From: Cordia subcordata
Taxonomy: Eukaryota; Streptophyta; Magnoliopsida; Boraginales; Cordiaceae
NCBI GenBank assembly: GCA_028554755.1
Contig: JAPTOF010000007.1
Span: 12,695,001-12,759,000 of the forward strand
Length of the DNA stretch: 64,000 nucleotides
Direction: 5' to 3'
Positions within the stretch are counted from its first letter, which is position 1; every line of letters begins with the position of its first letter. The notes under the pieces are model-generated. The model worked only from the letters and a program-made list of their open reading frames with translations. It had not been told where the DNA came from and searched no databases. The translations under genes and the position numbers were made by a program. Below, in pieces: positions 1-11,533 of the stretch.

Positions 1-1338
1 CTTCATCGTTCGTGTTTCGGGCTGGTCAGAGACGTGACGGGCAAAGGGATCATTCCTTGATGCACGTTCTTGGCCATTCATTCCTCTTGCTGCTGTAGGG
101 ACAAATGCGAAGCTATGTTTATTGGCGCATCGTCGACAACGAATGCAAGTTGCTGGCGGCAGATTACAAAGGAAAAGCTAACTAAGGTTATTTCGCATGG
201 CTAAGAGGAAACCATTGCATTTTGGTTTACATTCTTTTGTAGCTATGATTGTTTAAATTATGTAGGGTGAAACATGTTAGACTTATAGCATAATTGAATA
301 CTTTCTATTATGGTTTCGAGTAGTATTTGCTTTAGATTTTGGAACTAGAATGATTTGAAGTTGGTCCTACTGAATACATGTTAAATGTTAGATCCATTGT
401 ATCTTAAAAGCAAATACCTAGAATGTGCATGATTAGAGTTTTCAAATGCTTTGGATTAATTGTAGATATAATGGTATGAGTAAACTATGTTCAAATGCAT
501 GAATGGAGATACTAAATGGGTTTAAATGCATAAGAGTGATAGGTTTTAGTGTGTTCAATCAACTCTGAAGGCACAATGAAACTTGAGATTCTCAATCTCT
601 TCTCAACTTATCCATGAGTCAATAAGAGATTAGGACTAAAGTTTGTTTACACATCTTGCTTAAAGAATTAATTGTCGGTTTGTAATCTTGTGGTTAGATT
701 ATTGCATGCACTTTTAGCTTTAAACCTAGTTAAGAGGTAACCGATGTAGTCTAATCAAACTTAGGTAGGTAATTCTTAGCTTCAAATCCTATTAATGAAT
801 TGACCACTAAGTTAGCTTAACATTAATCCCACTTAGGAATCTCAAAAAGTAATCTAGAATCCGGATTAACCACTAGGACCACACTATACTCTAGTAGGGC
901 CTACCTAAGGATAGTTTTGCACCGAGATAGGGTAGTTTGTTGATTACTTTGATTTCTAGTTTGAGCGCATGAACATTTCCATTAGACACTAATTTTAAGC
1001 CTTAATAGAAAGTGTGAAATTAAGCTGTAAGAAAGTAGGAGTCACCCTATTTCCCCATTAATTGTTTAGTCTTCCCAATAGATTTGAGTAATAGTCCCAT
1101 TCTCTACTTGCTTAGGTTTTGTTTAATTGTGATTTATATTGTTATTTAGGTGGTTTCTAGTTCTAAAATCTTCAAAAAGAATTTAAGTTGCACTCTCGAC
1201 CTTAGAGCACATTAGTTTATAGGGTTTGACCCAAGTCTAACCTCCCTGTGGAAAAACAACCTCGTTCTTGCACACTGCACTGCATACAACCCATGCACTT
1301 GCGGGCATTTCTGGGGTTCATACCTTAGGGAATGATCA
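1..1338 (+). repeat. 5' LTR of element 1 (left part outside window)
   Basis: From about 98 to 1338 this aligns without large gaps to 25097-26339. Shared landmarks are the GCTGTAGGGACAAA start, the run about starch-like AT-rich spacer text in the middle, and the end CACCTTAGGGAA..ATCA. The first ~97 bases do not match the right LTR at the corresponding place, so one copy has been rearranged upstream. The LTR ends in CA seven bases before the primer-binding site. Confidence 0.8.
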
Positions 1339-1344
1339 AGTTTT

Positions 1345-1362
1345 TGGTACCGTTGCCAGGGA
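1345..1362 (+). other. Primer-binding site of element 1 (tRNA-Asp type)
   Basis: The 18 bases starting TGGTACCGTTGCC lie just after the LTR end. They match the complement of a plant tRNA-Asp 3' end (TGGCGCCGTTGCCGGGGA) except at three positions. All three are transitions inside former CpG dinucleotides, which is typical of methylation decay. tRNA-Asp priming is characteristic of Athila-type elements. Confidence 0.8.
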
Positions 1363-1712
1363 GGCGTGGTGGTTTAACTCTTCGATTAATTGTGCTTTTT
1401 GGGTGTGTGGTTGTTTGTCTTGTTGAATTATCTTCCTTCTCTGTATAGTTTGAATTTCTTTATATAAATATATATATATATATATATATTTGTTTACTTT
1501 TTTTCAAACTAGCATTTATTGTTTCTCCTTTTTGTAGTAGCTTTTAGGTAATTGCTTCCTTTAGGGTTAGAATCCTTTTAAACTATTTAGTGTAGAACTT
1601 TGAACTCCTTAGGAGGTGTATGCAAGGTAGGAGATCTCTTAGATTTCCAATCATTCCTATTAATCCTGAACCTCAAAGAATCAATCACTGAGCTAGAGAT
1701 TTAGAAGCAGAG

Positions 1713-2448
1713 ATGGCAGGGAACAACAACAACCTTCCACCTCTCAATCTACAGGTTGACAATAACAACCTTCAACCTCAAAATCTTCAAACAGGGAATA
1801 ATAATCTTCCTCTACAAGTTCAAGGTCAAGCTGCTAGGCTTAATATACCTGAAGAATCTACCCTTAGGCAGTTTTTTCTCCCCAACTCTTTTGAGCCTAA
1901 CTTAGCCATCAACCTACCAGGTTTGGGGGAAGCTACCTCTGAGATCAAGCACGGTACTTTAGCTATGCTCCCCTCTTTCCATGGTAGGAACAATGACAGT
2001 CTGTTAGAGCATGTCACTGACGTCGTAGAAATTTGTTCCACTATGAATTTCCCAAACATGACTCAAGAGTACATTCGGCTTAAGCTATTTCCTTTCTCGC
2101 TCAAGGATAAAGCCAAACAATGGCTCCATTCCTTGCCGCGTAGATCCATCACTTCCTAGGATAAGCTCTAAGCTCGATTCTATCAGTGGTTTTACCCCAT
2201 GGCCAAAACTGCTAATTTAAGAGCATCCATCATGACTTGTGCTCAACATGAGCTGGAAGCCTTCAATGAAGCTTGGGAGAGGTCCAACGAACTTTTAGGT
2301 TACTGCCTTCACCATGGGTTTGGCATCCATGGCTTACTTCAATACTTCTTTTGAGGATTGACCGAGTCTCAACGATTGATAGTGAACGCAATGTTTGGGG
2401 GTGGTTTTTACAATTTGAGACCGAGTGATGCATAGGAGAGGCTTAAGA
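1713..2448 (+). pseudogene. gag pseudogene, N-terminal part (element 1)
   Basis: The frame opens at 1713 with an Asn-rich leader of about 45 residues and then reads into a retrotransposon gag domain. Family hallmarks are the RLKLFPFSLKDKAKQWLHSLP stretch and, further on, AFNEAWERSNELLGYCLHHG, both typical of Athila gag. The same frame continues to the insertion point but contains four stops (near 2158, 2170, 2353 and 2431), most of them one transition away from a likely Trp, Gln or Arg codon. The remainder of gag lies on the other side of element 2, from about 22355. It would have formed the particle core with a C-terminal zinc knuckle. It is not functional now. Confidence 0.85.
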
Positions 2449-2453
2449 CCATA
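2449..2453 (+). repeat. Target-site duplication of element 2 (left), CCATA
   Basis: CCATA directly precedes the TGTTAAGC start of LTR A. The same five bases follow the end of LTR B at 18410-18414, and a one-base variant (CTATA) follows LTR C at 22355-22359. This fixes both the element 2 boundaries and the terminal repeats TGTTG..CAACA. Confidence 0.85.
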
Positions 2454-3727
2454 TGTTAAGCTTATATTTTCTATTTAATTTTTTACTTTTTGAAACTTAA
2501 TTTTGAGCTTTTTGGAGATTTTTGGGATGAAGTTGGACTTATTTGGTTTTATTTTCAGAATTTCCACTGGTGAGGAAAATTTGATAGTTTTGTACAGTCT
2601 CCATACTTTTTGTATAACTTTTTGTTTGGATGACAAAATGAGGTGATTCAAGAGGCCATGGAACCTAGCTTCCAGGTCTGCAACTTTTGTACTTTCTACT
2701 CCAGCTAAGTTGGACGTTATCATGGTGAAAATTGCACAAGAAGATGCTGGACGAAAATTAGAAAAGAATGAAATTTGCATTTAATAGCAAGAGGCCCACA
2801 TATGACAAAGTTGGACTTTTTTTTGAGGTAGAATCAGCACATGAAGATATATAAGTGTGACTAAAGAATTGTGATTAATGCTTTTGGGGTCCACAAGTAA
2901 AGACAAGGAAATTGAAAGAAAGAAAAAAGGAAAAGTCAAAAGAATTTTTTACCACATTGGTCAAACAAGAAAAGAGGAAACAAAGTTGCTACAGTTATCT
3001 CTGCGAGGCGGTGGTGTTTAGCTTAACATAATCTATATATACAAGCTCACGATAAACCTAGGGAGCTCGAGGGCCACGAACCAGAAGAAGAATTGGGTGC
3101 TTCGGTGGGGCCGCGCGAGACTTCAGGAATGAGTTGTAGACGCAATTCACAACAATAAACTTCAATTTTCATCGTTATAGCTCGATTTCTTTCTTTGACT
3201 AGATTTTATTTTCAATTTTTTTTAGTTTTAGTTTAGTTTTTGTTTTAAAATCTAATTATTATGTTAGGATTTCATGTTTGTTTTAAATTTGAATTTTAGA
3301 TTTAATTTAAATTTTCAATCTTTAGTTTTAGTTTCAGTTTTAGACTTTTAATTATTTTATGATGTTTAATCTGTTAATTTTAATTTTTCATATTTTAAAT
3401 TCTTGTTCCACGAGTAGTTAAATTTTTTGTTCTAGGATTTAAATGTAGTCTTTGTTTTCCCTATGATTGCTTGAACTATTGATTTGAATGTTCATGATTG
3501 GTTAATCTATTGTCTTAAGGCTTATTTCCTTATGAATACTTGATCATTATTTGCATATCTAAGTTGTTATATGAAGGACTGAAAGATAAAGTATAGCGGT
3601 AGTTCATTGAGACAATAGATATTGTTCTTTAAAAATAAAAACAAATCTTGTGTGACATCGTGTGACTCATGGATGCCTAAGCCGCTACATGATCGAAGGC
3701 ATAGATTACCTTAGAGTTTAATGGGTT
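2454..3727 (+). repeat. LTR A of element 2, left portion
   Basis: Starts TGTTAAGC after CCATA and matches LTR B (16670 on) and LTR C (20678 on). It includes the TATA-like CTATATATAC near 3033, which sits just after the end of the U3-like part. At 3727 it is interrupted by the copia element and resumes at 12884. In LTRs B and C the two sides of this break are contiguous. Confidence 0.9.
3723..3727 (+). repeat. Target-site duplication of the SIRE copia element (left, GGGTT)
   Basis: GGGTT precedes the TGTAGG terminus, and AGGTT follows the other terminus at 12879-12883. The uninterrupted target survives in LTR B near 18009 (AATGGGTTTATG), which shows that GGGTT was the duplicated pentamer and that one copy has since mutated once. 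Confidence 0.85.
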
Positions 3728-5070
3728 TGTAGGTGCAAATATATTAAGGGGGTGAATTAAGATATTCAATAATTTTCATATTTAATAATTCACCTAAAAA
3801 TCATCAATTTTTTTGAAACAAAATATCAAACACAAGATAATCAATATAAGTAAATGAAATAGATAAAGAGTAGAGAGTAGGAAGACAAACGATTTTTAGG
3901 TGGTTCGGCCAAGTCTACGTCCACGGCCCAAGGATGCTTCCCTTGGACTTCAACAATATTTACCAAAATGCTTCTTCAAATCTTGGTGAAACAATAACCA
4001 AGTTCTATAACTCTTTGAAGCCAAAATTCAAAAAACCTAAGAGTCTTACTCTTTAGGATTTCCTCATATTCTTACAAGCTCTTATAGATATATCTCTCAA
4101 GATTTCTCAGCTTACAAAGTGTGTATACAATCAAAAAGAGTGAAAAATGATGAAGAACAGATATGATCATCTCACAAGATGATATAGCAAGAAAAGCTCT
4201 TGAAAGCTCAAAGATTTTGCAAGAATGGCTCAAGATTTCAGCAATTGAAAGATGATATTAGATTTTACAAGCTTGGATTGATGATGATTTGAAGCTTTGA
4301 GGGTGTATTTAAAGAGTTTTAAAAGCTAGGGCTTTGGTAGATAGAAGAAAGAAGAAGAAATGGAGTTGAACGGTAATAAACAGCTAATGCATTTGTTATG
4401 GTATTTCGCTCAGTCGGTCGACCAACTAGGTCGTCTGGCTCCCCCTTCGCCTTCTCTAATTAGGCTGGATGTCTTAGACGGTCGACCATCTAGGGGTTCC
4501 AGTTTTTTCTTCCTCTTCTCTGTTTTAGCCAAGCAACCTCCCTAGTGAACCGGTCTACTGGCTGAGGGGTCCAACCACTCCAGAGATACTAAAGCAAAGC
4601 CAAACTCACCTAAAACTCTTCTAGAACCAATTCTATCAAACTTTCATAACTCCAAATCAACTCAAGGCACTTGTAAACAATTTTTAAAGCTTACAAACAT
4701 TTCAAAAACACATGTTTACACTATGTATGCATACAAAATCATTTTTTCTGTTATGGAAGACAATTTCCATGAGTTTTTAAATTGTTAGTATCAAGAAAAG
4801 TAAAAGTTTGAGCTAACACTCGCAATTCTAAGGCATTTCACAAAAGGAGCAACGACTCCGATACCGTTGTGATGCCTCTTCTCTGCCTTGTGGTTTCTCA
4901 CCATCTTCTTCTTCAATATTTGATAAATAATGCTCTCCATGGCTCTTGTTTTTCTATCTTCCAAGCATCTATCTTTTCACTTTAATTTAATACTCACAAG
5001 ATGTTTTTTAGTAACAAGATGCATATCAAAATTTTCATCATCAAAATCAATAATTAGTATTTAGTCTACA
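3728..5070 (-). repeat. 3' LTR of the SIRE copia element
   Basis: 1343 bases, TGTAGGTG..AGTCTACA, matching 11534-12878 throughout. On the transcribed (minus) strand it holds a cluster of palindromic GGTCGACC-like motifs (about 4405-4590) followed by a TATA-like TTTAAATAC (complement of about 4303-4315). The short ORF on the plus strand at 4360-4545 is only a reading through this GC-rich motif cluster. Confidence 0.9.
4405..4590 (-). promoter_or_regulatory. Palindrome cluster (GGTCGACC type) upstream of LTR TATA box
   Basis: The stretch contains CAGTCGGTCGACCAAC, GACGGTCGACCATC and ACCGGTCTACTGGC within about 160 bases. It lies directly upstream, on the transcribed strand, of the TATA-like TTTAAATAC near 4315. 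The corresponding part of the other LTR (12215-12380) has the same motifs in a more CpG-rich form. I infer U3 promoter or enhancer function from position only. Confidence 0.5.
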
Positions 5071-5090
5071 ATCTCCCTCATTTTGATCTG
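5071..5090 (-). other. Polypurine tract of the SIRE element
   Basis: Read on the minus strand, the bases next to the 3' LTR are AAAATGAGGGAGAT directly before TGTAG, a standard polypurine tract position. A second purine-rich motif, GATGCCAAAGGGGGAG (complement of 5303-5318), lies about 240 bases upstream. Duplicated tracts of this kind are known for SIRE elements. Confidence 0.75.
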
Positions 5091-6099
5091 ACAAATTATT
5101 TAAAGATAAAGAAAATTTTACTCCCTCTTAAATATGAGCATTATTTTCAAGTAAGAACATGTTGTGGGAAATGCTCCCCCTGACAATTTTAACTCATGCA
5201 CATTCATAAGCTCAATCAACTAGCTTCATACACATATTCATACAATCAAAAGCAAACTAGCCATATAGCTATCCATAAACTAATGATCTTTTATGCTTTT
5301 TTTCTCCCCCTTTGGCATCATCAAAATAAGTAATATACATAAGGAAAGAGAATGCAAGGAAACCCATGATAAGCATAATTTATAGGCACTAATGTATAAA
5401 AAGAGTTAATCCATAAAAAACTATAAACAGTTTAACTAGAATGATAAAGCAAAAGTAGTGTATCTAGAATTTAAGAGGAATTTTGAAGAAATTGATAAGA
5501 GAGATTATGATGAAATCAGGGTGCATGGTCATGGTGATCCTTGAAGTACTTCTGTATGTCAGAGTGCATGCCTACTGTTTCCAAACCAATATGCTCCTTT
5601 CAGTGAGTAATTCAGTCCATTGATTGTTCATTGTTGTCCGCATTGCCCATCCCAGTATTTGAGGCTTGTAGTTGGGTGAGAATCTATGCCAATACTGAGG
5701 GATCTTCTTGTTGACCCTTGAAGCTAGATCCTGCACCTCTCTGCATTTCAACCCTCTGTTCATTAATGCGCTCCTGTGCTCTGGACTTTCTCATTACTCT
5801 CCTAAGTGTAATCTCCTCAGGAGCTATGTCTTCATCTTTAGAGGTATTAACGACCATAGGGATTGTTCTTGGTATACCTATGTTAGCTTCTCCTTCTTGT
5901 TATAGCTTTTCTTCTTCTCCTAAGGCAGTGTTTAGAGCTTCTTGTAGCTCATCAGCATGTTGTACCTTAGGCCCGTAATTTTGAATGTTTCTTTATTTAG
6001 TGATTCACCATCATACCAATAAATCCCCATGTAATTCATGTATAGCATATCAAAATTCCGTGCAAACTTTCTAAATGGTGCATTTGAGGATATTTGAAA

Positions 6100-6807
6100 C
6101 TAAGCAAAGATGTACATTGAGGCCATGGCATATCCCGGAGTGGTTGTTTTCCCCCCATCATTTCCATTAATGTGTAACATATGTTGTAGGATAAGAAAAG
6201 ATAATGCTATCTTAACTTTATGCTTTAGGCTATAGTAGATATAAGCATCTATTATTGGAATCTTTCCATCATTAATATTCCTAGGAAGTATTACTTCGCT
6301 AATAATCTTAAAAACAATTCTCTTATTGAAGTCACTATCCTTTAACAATGGAAGGATCAAATCTTGCTGCTTACGGCAAACATCTTTCCACATGTATTCA
6401 ATGACTTTTCCTAGTGTACCACTAGCCTTTATTCTATCCGGCCAACCTTGACTATTATAATGACCTTCTTCTTCTATAGGTATTTTAAAAATTCCATGCA
6501 ATATTTTCTCATTGAGTATAAAATTTGTCCCACAACCTATTGATGTTAATTCAATTTTAGGACTTCTATGATGCACCTCAAGATTTTCATAAGATTCAAT
6601 CACCAACTTATCTTGAACATCACAATGTAAATGCATGAATATATACCAATCTTCAAATAATGGAAGAACATTGGTACCAACAAAATCTGAATCTATAAGG
6701 AATTTACCGTATAAGATTGTATGCTTTCCTTGAATCTTTGATACAGGTAGTGGTAGAGATTGTCCTTTTCTCCCATGTCCATAATCCCTTTCTCTCAGAT
6801 TTACCAT
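6100..6807 (-). CDS. Extra ORF of the SIRE element (235 aa, downstream of pol)
   Basis: An uninterrupted 235-codon frame lies between the end of pol (about 7190) and the 3' LTR, in the same orientation. This is the position of the env-like ORF in SIRE/Maximus elements. The product starts MVNLRERDYG and is rich in Ile, Leu and Lys. It has no clear signal peptide and no convincing transmembrane segment, so an envelope role is not supported by what I can see. It resembles the domain family catalogued as 'putative plant transposon protein', which is found as a short helical protein in many plant genomes. Its function is unknown. It is the only retroelement protein in the window still open over a domain-sized length, whereas gag and pol around it are broken. 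Start choice: first ATG of the frame. Assignment to that family is from memory and is uncertain. Confidence 0.65.
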   Translation of the reverse strand: MVNLRERDYGHGRKGQSLPLPVSKIQGKHTILYGKFLIDSDFVGTNVLPLFEDWYIFMHLHCDVQDKLVIESYENLEVHHRSPKIELTSIGCGTNFILNEKILHGIFKIPIEEEGHYNSQGWPDRIKASGTLGKVIEYMWKDVCRKQQDLILPLLKDSDFNKRIVFKIISEVILPRNINDGKIPIIDAYIYYSLKHKVKIALSFLILQHMLHINGNDGGKTTTPGYAMASMYIFA

Positions 6808-6974
6808 GATTTCGAGATGTTTTTGAAAGATTAAATGGGTAAAAGTTTGTTTTTTAATGTGGGTATCAAGATTATAGGAAGAATTTTGAGAGAAATTGGT
6901 TGAAAGTTGAAGAATTAAAGGTGGGTTTGAGAGAAAAATTAGGGTAGGGTATGAGAGAATGAGAGAATTTGTGA

Positions 6975-7130
6975 GATTTTGGGGTAAAAACCCCTTATTT
7001 TAACCCTTTTCTGCATTTAGCCAGTCGATTGACTGGTCGCGAAGGTTGACCGGCCAGATCAGACAGCTCAAAAAATTTTACACTTTAGCCGGGCTCCTTA
7101 TAGCTTTAGTCGATCGACCAACTGGGTCAA
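6975..7130 (-). promoter_or_regulatory. Candidate internal promoter for the extra ORF of the SIRE element
   Basis: Between pol and the extra ORF lies a second cluster of the motifs seen in the LTR: CCAGTCGATTGACTGGTC, GGTTGACCGGCC and GTCGATCGACCAAC (7020-7125). Read on the minus strand it is followed by the TATA-like TTAAAATAAGG (near 7000) and then, about 180 bases on, the ORF start at 6807. The arrangement mirrors the LTR promoter. Function is inferred from this similarity only. Confidence 0.4.
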
Positions 7131-7189
7131 AATATGCTTATATGCATAATTTTTCATGCCCAGACCATATAAACACACATATATCTAAT

Positions 7190-9100
7190 TTAGCCACTTT
7201 TTATCATTCCAATTTCCTTTCTAATCTTACAAAATTGATCCTCATGCATGGTTTAGTAAAAATATCAGTAACTTAATGCAAAGTGTGAAGAAATTCAAGT
7301 TTGATATCACTTATTCACACATGATCTCTAATGAAATGGTGCCTAATCTCAATATGCTTAGTTCTAGAATGTTGACTTGGGTTCTTAATGAGATTAATTG
7401 CACTAGTATTATCACAATATATGAGAACATGATCATATTGCAAGTCATAATCAAGTAAATTTTGCTTCATCCATAAGATTTGAGCTACACAATACCAGCT
7501 GCAACTAAAGAATATCCTAGGAATTGACAAGTTCTACTAGTGCTTTTACGATCTACCTTACATCCAGCAAAATCAGTATCAGAAAATCCACATAGGTCAA
7601 ATGAAGTTTCTTTTGCATACTAAAGCCCTATATTACTAGTTCCTTTAAGATATCTAATTATTCTTTTTACAGCAACTAAATGTGTTTCCTTAGGATTAGA
7701 TTGAAATCTAGCACATAAGCATATTGCAAACATAATATCTAGTCTAAAGGTGGTTAAATAGAGTAAGCTACTAATCATACGCTTGTATTTCTTCTCATCT
7801 ACCAGTTTACCTTTCTCATCCTTATCCAATTTTGTTGAGGGGCTTATAGGAGTCCCAATCTCATTTGCATCTTCAAGCCTAAATTTTTTGATAATTTCTT
7901 TAGTGTATTTGGCTTGGTTAATGAAAATCTCTTCCTTTGTTTGCTTGATTTAGAGTCCAAGGAAGAAAGTCAATTCTCTCATCATGCTCATCTCGAACTC
8001 CTTGTGCATGTACTTAGAAAAACTCTCACACAAAGATACATTAGTAGCATCTAGATTATATCATCAACATAAATTTGTACAAGTAGAATGTCATTTCCTT
8101 TCTTTTAACAAAAAAAGTGGAGTCAAGTTTTCTTCTTTCAAAGTTATTTTCCACAAGAAATCCACTAAGTCTTTCATACCAAGCTTTAGGAGCTTGTTTT
8201 AAACCATATAATGCATTTTCTAATTTAAAAACATAATTTGGAAAGCAAGAATCTTTGAAACCGAAAGGTTGTTCAACATATTCCTCCTCATAAATAAAGC
8301 CATTTAGAAAAGCACATTTGACATCCATTTGATAGAGTTTAAATTCCATAAAACATGCAAATGCAAATAACATATGAATGGATTCAAGTCTAGCTACGGG
8401 AGCATAGGTCTCATCATAATCAACCCCTTTTTCTTAGTTATATCCTTGAGCTATAAGTCTAGCCTTATTCCTAGTTACTATACCGATCTTATCTAGTTTG
8501 TTTCTAAACACCCATTTGGTTCGGTCTATCTCCAGGTCTTTCAACTAACTTCTAAACTTTATTTCTATCAAATTGATTTAGTTCTTCTTGCATGGCCATT
8601 ATCCAATTTTCATCAAGTAAAGCTTATTTAACATTTTTAGGTTCTATATGAGAAATAAATGCATGATGTTTACAAAAGCATTAATATTACATCTATTTCT
8701 TACTTCTTGAGATGGATCACCAAGGATTTGATCTTGAGGGTGATTTGGTACAAACTTCCAACTTTTCAGTAGATCTTCATGAGTCACTTTTGTCTCAATG
8801 CTTCCTTAGTTTAAACATTTTCCACTTTCCATTTTGGCTTGAGACTCCTTTTCTTGATCTTCTTCTTTTGTGTCTTCTTGTTTTGTTGGAATCTTTGTCT
8901 TTTGGAGATGAATCTTCAAGTGTAGTCTTCTCCAAAAGGTAACCTTCATCATCAACTTCCTTTCTCGGCTCAAATGGGTTAGTTTCATCAAATGTAACAT
9001 GCATTGATTCTTTCACGACAAGAGTTCTTTTATTATAAACTCTATAAGCTTTGCTCTTTGTGGAATAACCCAAAAATATGCCTTCATCTAATTTAGCATC
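7190..9100 (-). pseudogene. pol pseudogene, RT and RNase H part (SIRE copia)
   Basis: Minus-strand fragments in order are: a post-integrase linker (about 9073-8795), the RT core from 8373 with LYQMDVKCAFLNG and ALYGLKQAPKAWYERL, the IYVDDI catalytic box (about 8072-8055, shifted one frame), the RT connection with KRIIRYLKGT (about 7640), and RNase H with YCDNTSAINL and KHIEIRHHFIRDHV (7400-7315). The frame ends near 7190 at a KIRKEIGMI-type tail. Several frameshifts and stops separate the pieces. These domains would copy the RNA into cDNA. The breaks make this copy inactive. Confidence 0.9.
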
Positions 9101-10215
9101 AAATTTCCTTAAGTGATCTTTAATATTTAGATAAAATAGTTACAGCCAAACACCTTGAATTATGAAAATCATGCCATAGTTCATATGGAGTTTTATTTAA
9201 TACGGGTCTAATTAAAACTCTATTTTGCACATAACATGCAGTGTTTATGGCTTCAATCCAAAATTTTGTTGGCAAGTTGTGTTATTTTAGCATAGTTCTT
9301 GCCATTTCTTGTAATATACGATTCCTCCTCTCTACTACCCTATTTTGTTGAGGAGTTCGAGGGGCCGAAAAGTTGTGTTCTGTGTCATGTTTATCACAAA
9401 AATGTATAAAAGGAGTGTTCACATATTCCATGCCATTATCACTACGAATAAGAGTTATAAAATAACCTTTCTCATTTTGCACTTTTCTATACAATCTTGC
9501 AAATTCATCGAAGGCATGATTTTTATGTGCGAGAAACATGACCCATGTAAATCTAGTATGGTCATCAATAACAACAAAGGTGTATCTAGAACCTTCTAAG
9601 CTAGCCACATCAATTGATCCAAACAAGTCCATATGTAATAATTGCAATGCTCTATTAGTTGAAACTTTGTTGAGGGGTTTGAAAGATGTCTTATGTTGTT
9701 TCCCTTATAGACATGCATCACAAATTTTGTCTTTTTCAAATTTTAGTTTTGGCAAGTCTTTAACTAGATCATGTTTTGATAAATCATTTAGTAGACTCAT
9801 GGTAGCATGTCTTAATCTTTTATGTCATAACCAAACATTATCATGCACAACCGGTGAACATTTAACATGTTGACAAACAAGTTGATCAATTTCAATGGTG
9901 TAGACATTTTCATTTCTCTTAGCTACAAATAACACATTATCATTACCACATTCATGTACAATGCAACTAGAGGATTGAAATACTACTTTATGTCCTTTGT
10001 CACATAATTGGCTTATACTAAGTAGATTGAATTTAAGACCTTCTACAAGTAAGACATTATGTATAGCAAGAGAATTTTCATTACCTATGCTTGCTTTTCC
10101 AATTATTTTTCCTTTGCTATTGTCACCAAACCTTTTGTTTTCTTCAATTTATAGAAGAGTGATGAGTTCCTTGTCATGTTTTTGGAATAACTACTATCCA
10201 AGATCCACTTCATCT
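9101..10215 (-). pseudogene. pol pseudogene, protease and integrase part (SIRE copia)
   Basis: The protease remnant begins near 10213 with KWILDSS, where the family has WxLDSG, so the Gly of the catalytic triad is lost and the frame is broken soon after. The integrase catalytic core is well preserved at 9647-9282: DLFG carries the first Asp, IRSDNG the second, and the third acid is the Glu in PQQNRVVERRNR. A pre-integrase zinc region lies between about 9900 and 9660 and is fragmented. Integrase would insert the cDNA. The protein cannot be made as one chain here. Confidence 0.88.
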
Positions 10216-10385
10216 TACTAGTTTTGTTTTCATTGCATACCTACATACATGAAACTCAAATATAATTCTTTATTTTAGGGTCCCCAACACTTAGGGTCCT
10301 TGACGTTAGTTTCAATTTTTTTGCCTTAATAACCCATTTGGGTCTTTGCCAATGTAGGACATGTGATCCTCTATCACGAAGATTT

Positions 10386-11469
10386 CTATAATAACAATGA
10401 GTTGATAGATGTCCTTTCTTTCACAATATTTCTAAGTAATGTTTGAATTTGGTGTAGTGGAGGAGGTAGAGGTAGAAGCTTTGACAAAATAAGTTTAAAA
10501 TATTTACCTAATTCCACTTTTGTCAAAGGCCATTTTTTGACTTCCAAGGAATTTTTCAATGTTCTCCTTGACATTTGTAAATTTTTGAATAATGACATTT
10601 AAATCCACATGTTTTCTTTTTCAAATCTTTAACTTCTTTTTTAAACTTCACAAAATATTCAGCATTTGAATCATTTTTTTTTCCGATGATTCCAATTTTT
10701 TCAATAAGAGAAGAATTTTTATTTTTTAAAATTTCTTTTTCATCAAAAGAAAGTTTTAATTTTCTATGCATTTGCCTATTTTTTGCTAAAGCTAAAGATA
10801 AATCATCATGTAATTTAACAAATGCATCCTGTAGGTCATCAAAGCTATACTCCTCTTCTTCTTCTTCACTAGATGAATAATAAATAGATGGGGAAGGTGA
10901 AGATTGTACCTTATCCTTATTAGTCATGAGGCAAAAATTTACTACCTCATGTTGCTCTTCCATATCCTTTTCACTTTCGGAGGTGTCTCAAGTGGCCTTA
11001 AGTGCTTTGCATTACTTCTTCTTTGCTAACTTTGGGCAATTTGCTTTGATATGTCCTGGTTTATTGCAATTAAAGCATTTTAAACAATTTATATCATGTA
11101 CAAGCATAGCAATTCTAGATTCTTTTATTTGGCTAGAATCTTCATATGTTACTTCTAATTGGTCCCAAAGTTTCTTAGCCGAAGTACACCCCATTACACT
11201 TGCAAACTCGGTTGCATTCATGGCATTGAATAAATAATGTAAAGCTTTTTGATTTAACTCAAATAGTTTAATATCCTTATCATTCATTCACTTTCAGGTT
11301 TAGGCACTCTCCTGTCCCCTTCTAATTTAGTAGGCAAGGCACGTCCATTTTCTATAATCTTCTAAGCTTTATAATCATGTGACTGTATAAACACTTTCCT
11401 TCTCATTTTCCAAAAAGCATAGTTAGTTCCATCAAAAGCAGGTGCTTGCTTAATAGAAATTTCCTCCAT
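10386..11469 (-). pseudogene. gag pseudogene of the SIRE copia element
   Basis: The likely start is ATG at 11469, reading MEEISIKQAPAFDGTNYAFW, the standard beginning of this gag family. A stop follows within about 25 codons. The gag core continues at 11287-11012 (AKKLWDQLEVTYEDSSQIKE) and is joined directly to a CX2CX4HX4C zinc knuckle (CFNCNKPGHIKANC), so the stretch normally between them has been deleted. Next (10963-10556) comes an acidic Glu run and a predicted coiled coil, as in SIRE-type gag. Gag would package the RNA. This copy is broken by stops and the internal deletion. Confidence 0.88.
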
Positions 11470-11514
11470 ATTTGCTAAATGTAATTCTACTAGTTGTTAA
11501 ACTATAGGTTGAAC

Positions 11515-11532
11515 CCTAGCACTAGATACCAA
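11515..11532 (-). other. Primer-binding site of the SIRE element (tRNA-iMet type)
   Basis: On the minus strand the bases right after the 5' LTR read TTGGTATCTAGTGC, close to the common copia primer site TGGTATCAGAGC, which is complementary to initiator tRNA-Met. Two differences suggest mutation after insertion. Confidence 0.8.
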
Positions 11533-11533
11533 T

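Noticed and set aside
4360..4545. ORFs in the SIRE LTRs (also 12144-12594)
   Set aside because: The frames cover the palindrome-rich promoter block, on the strand opposite to the element's genes (or both strands). The two LTR copies do not share one open frame.
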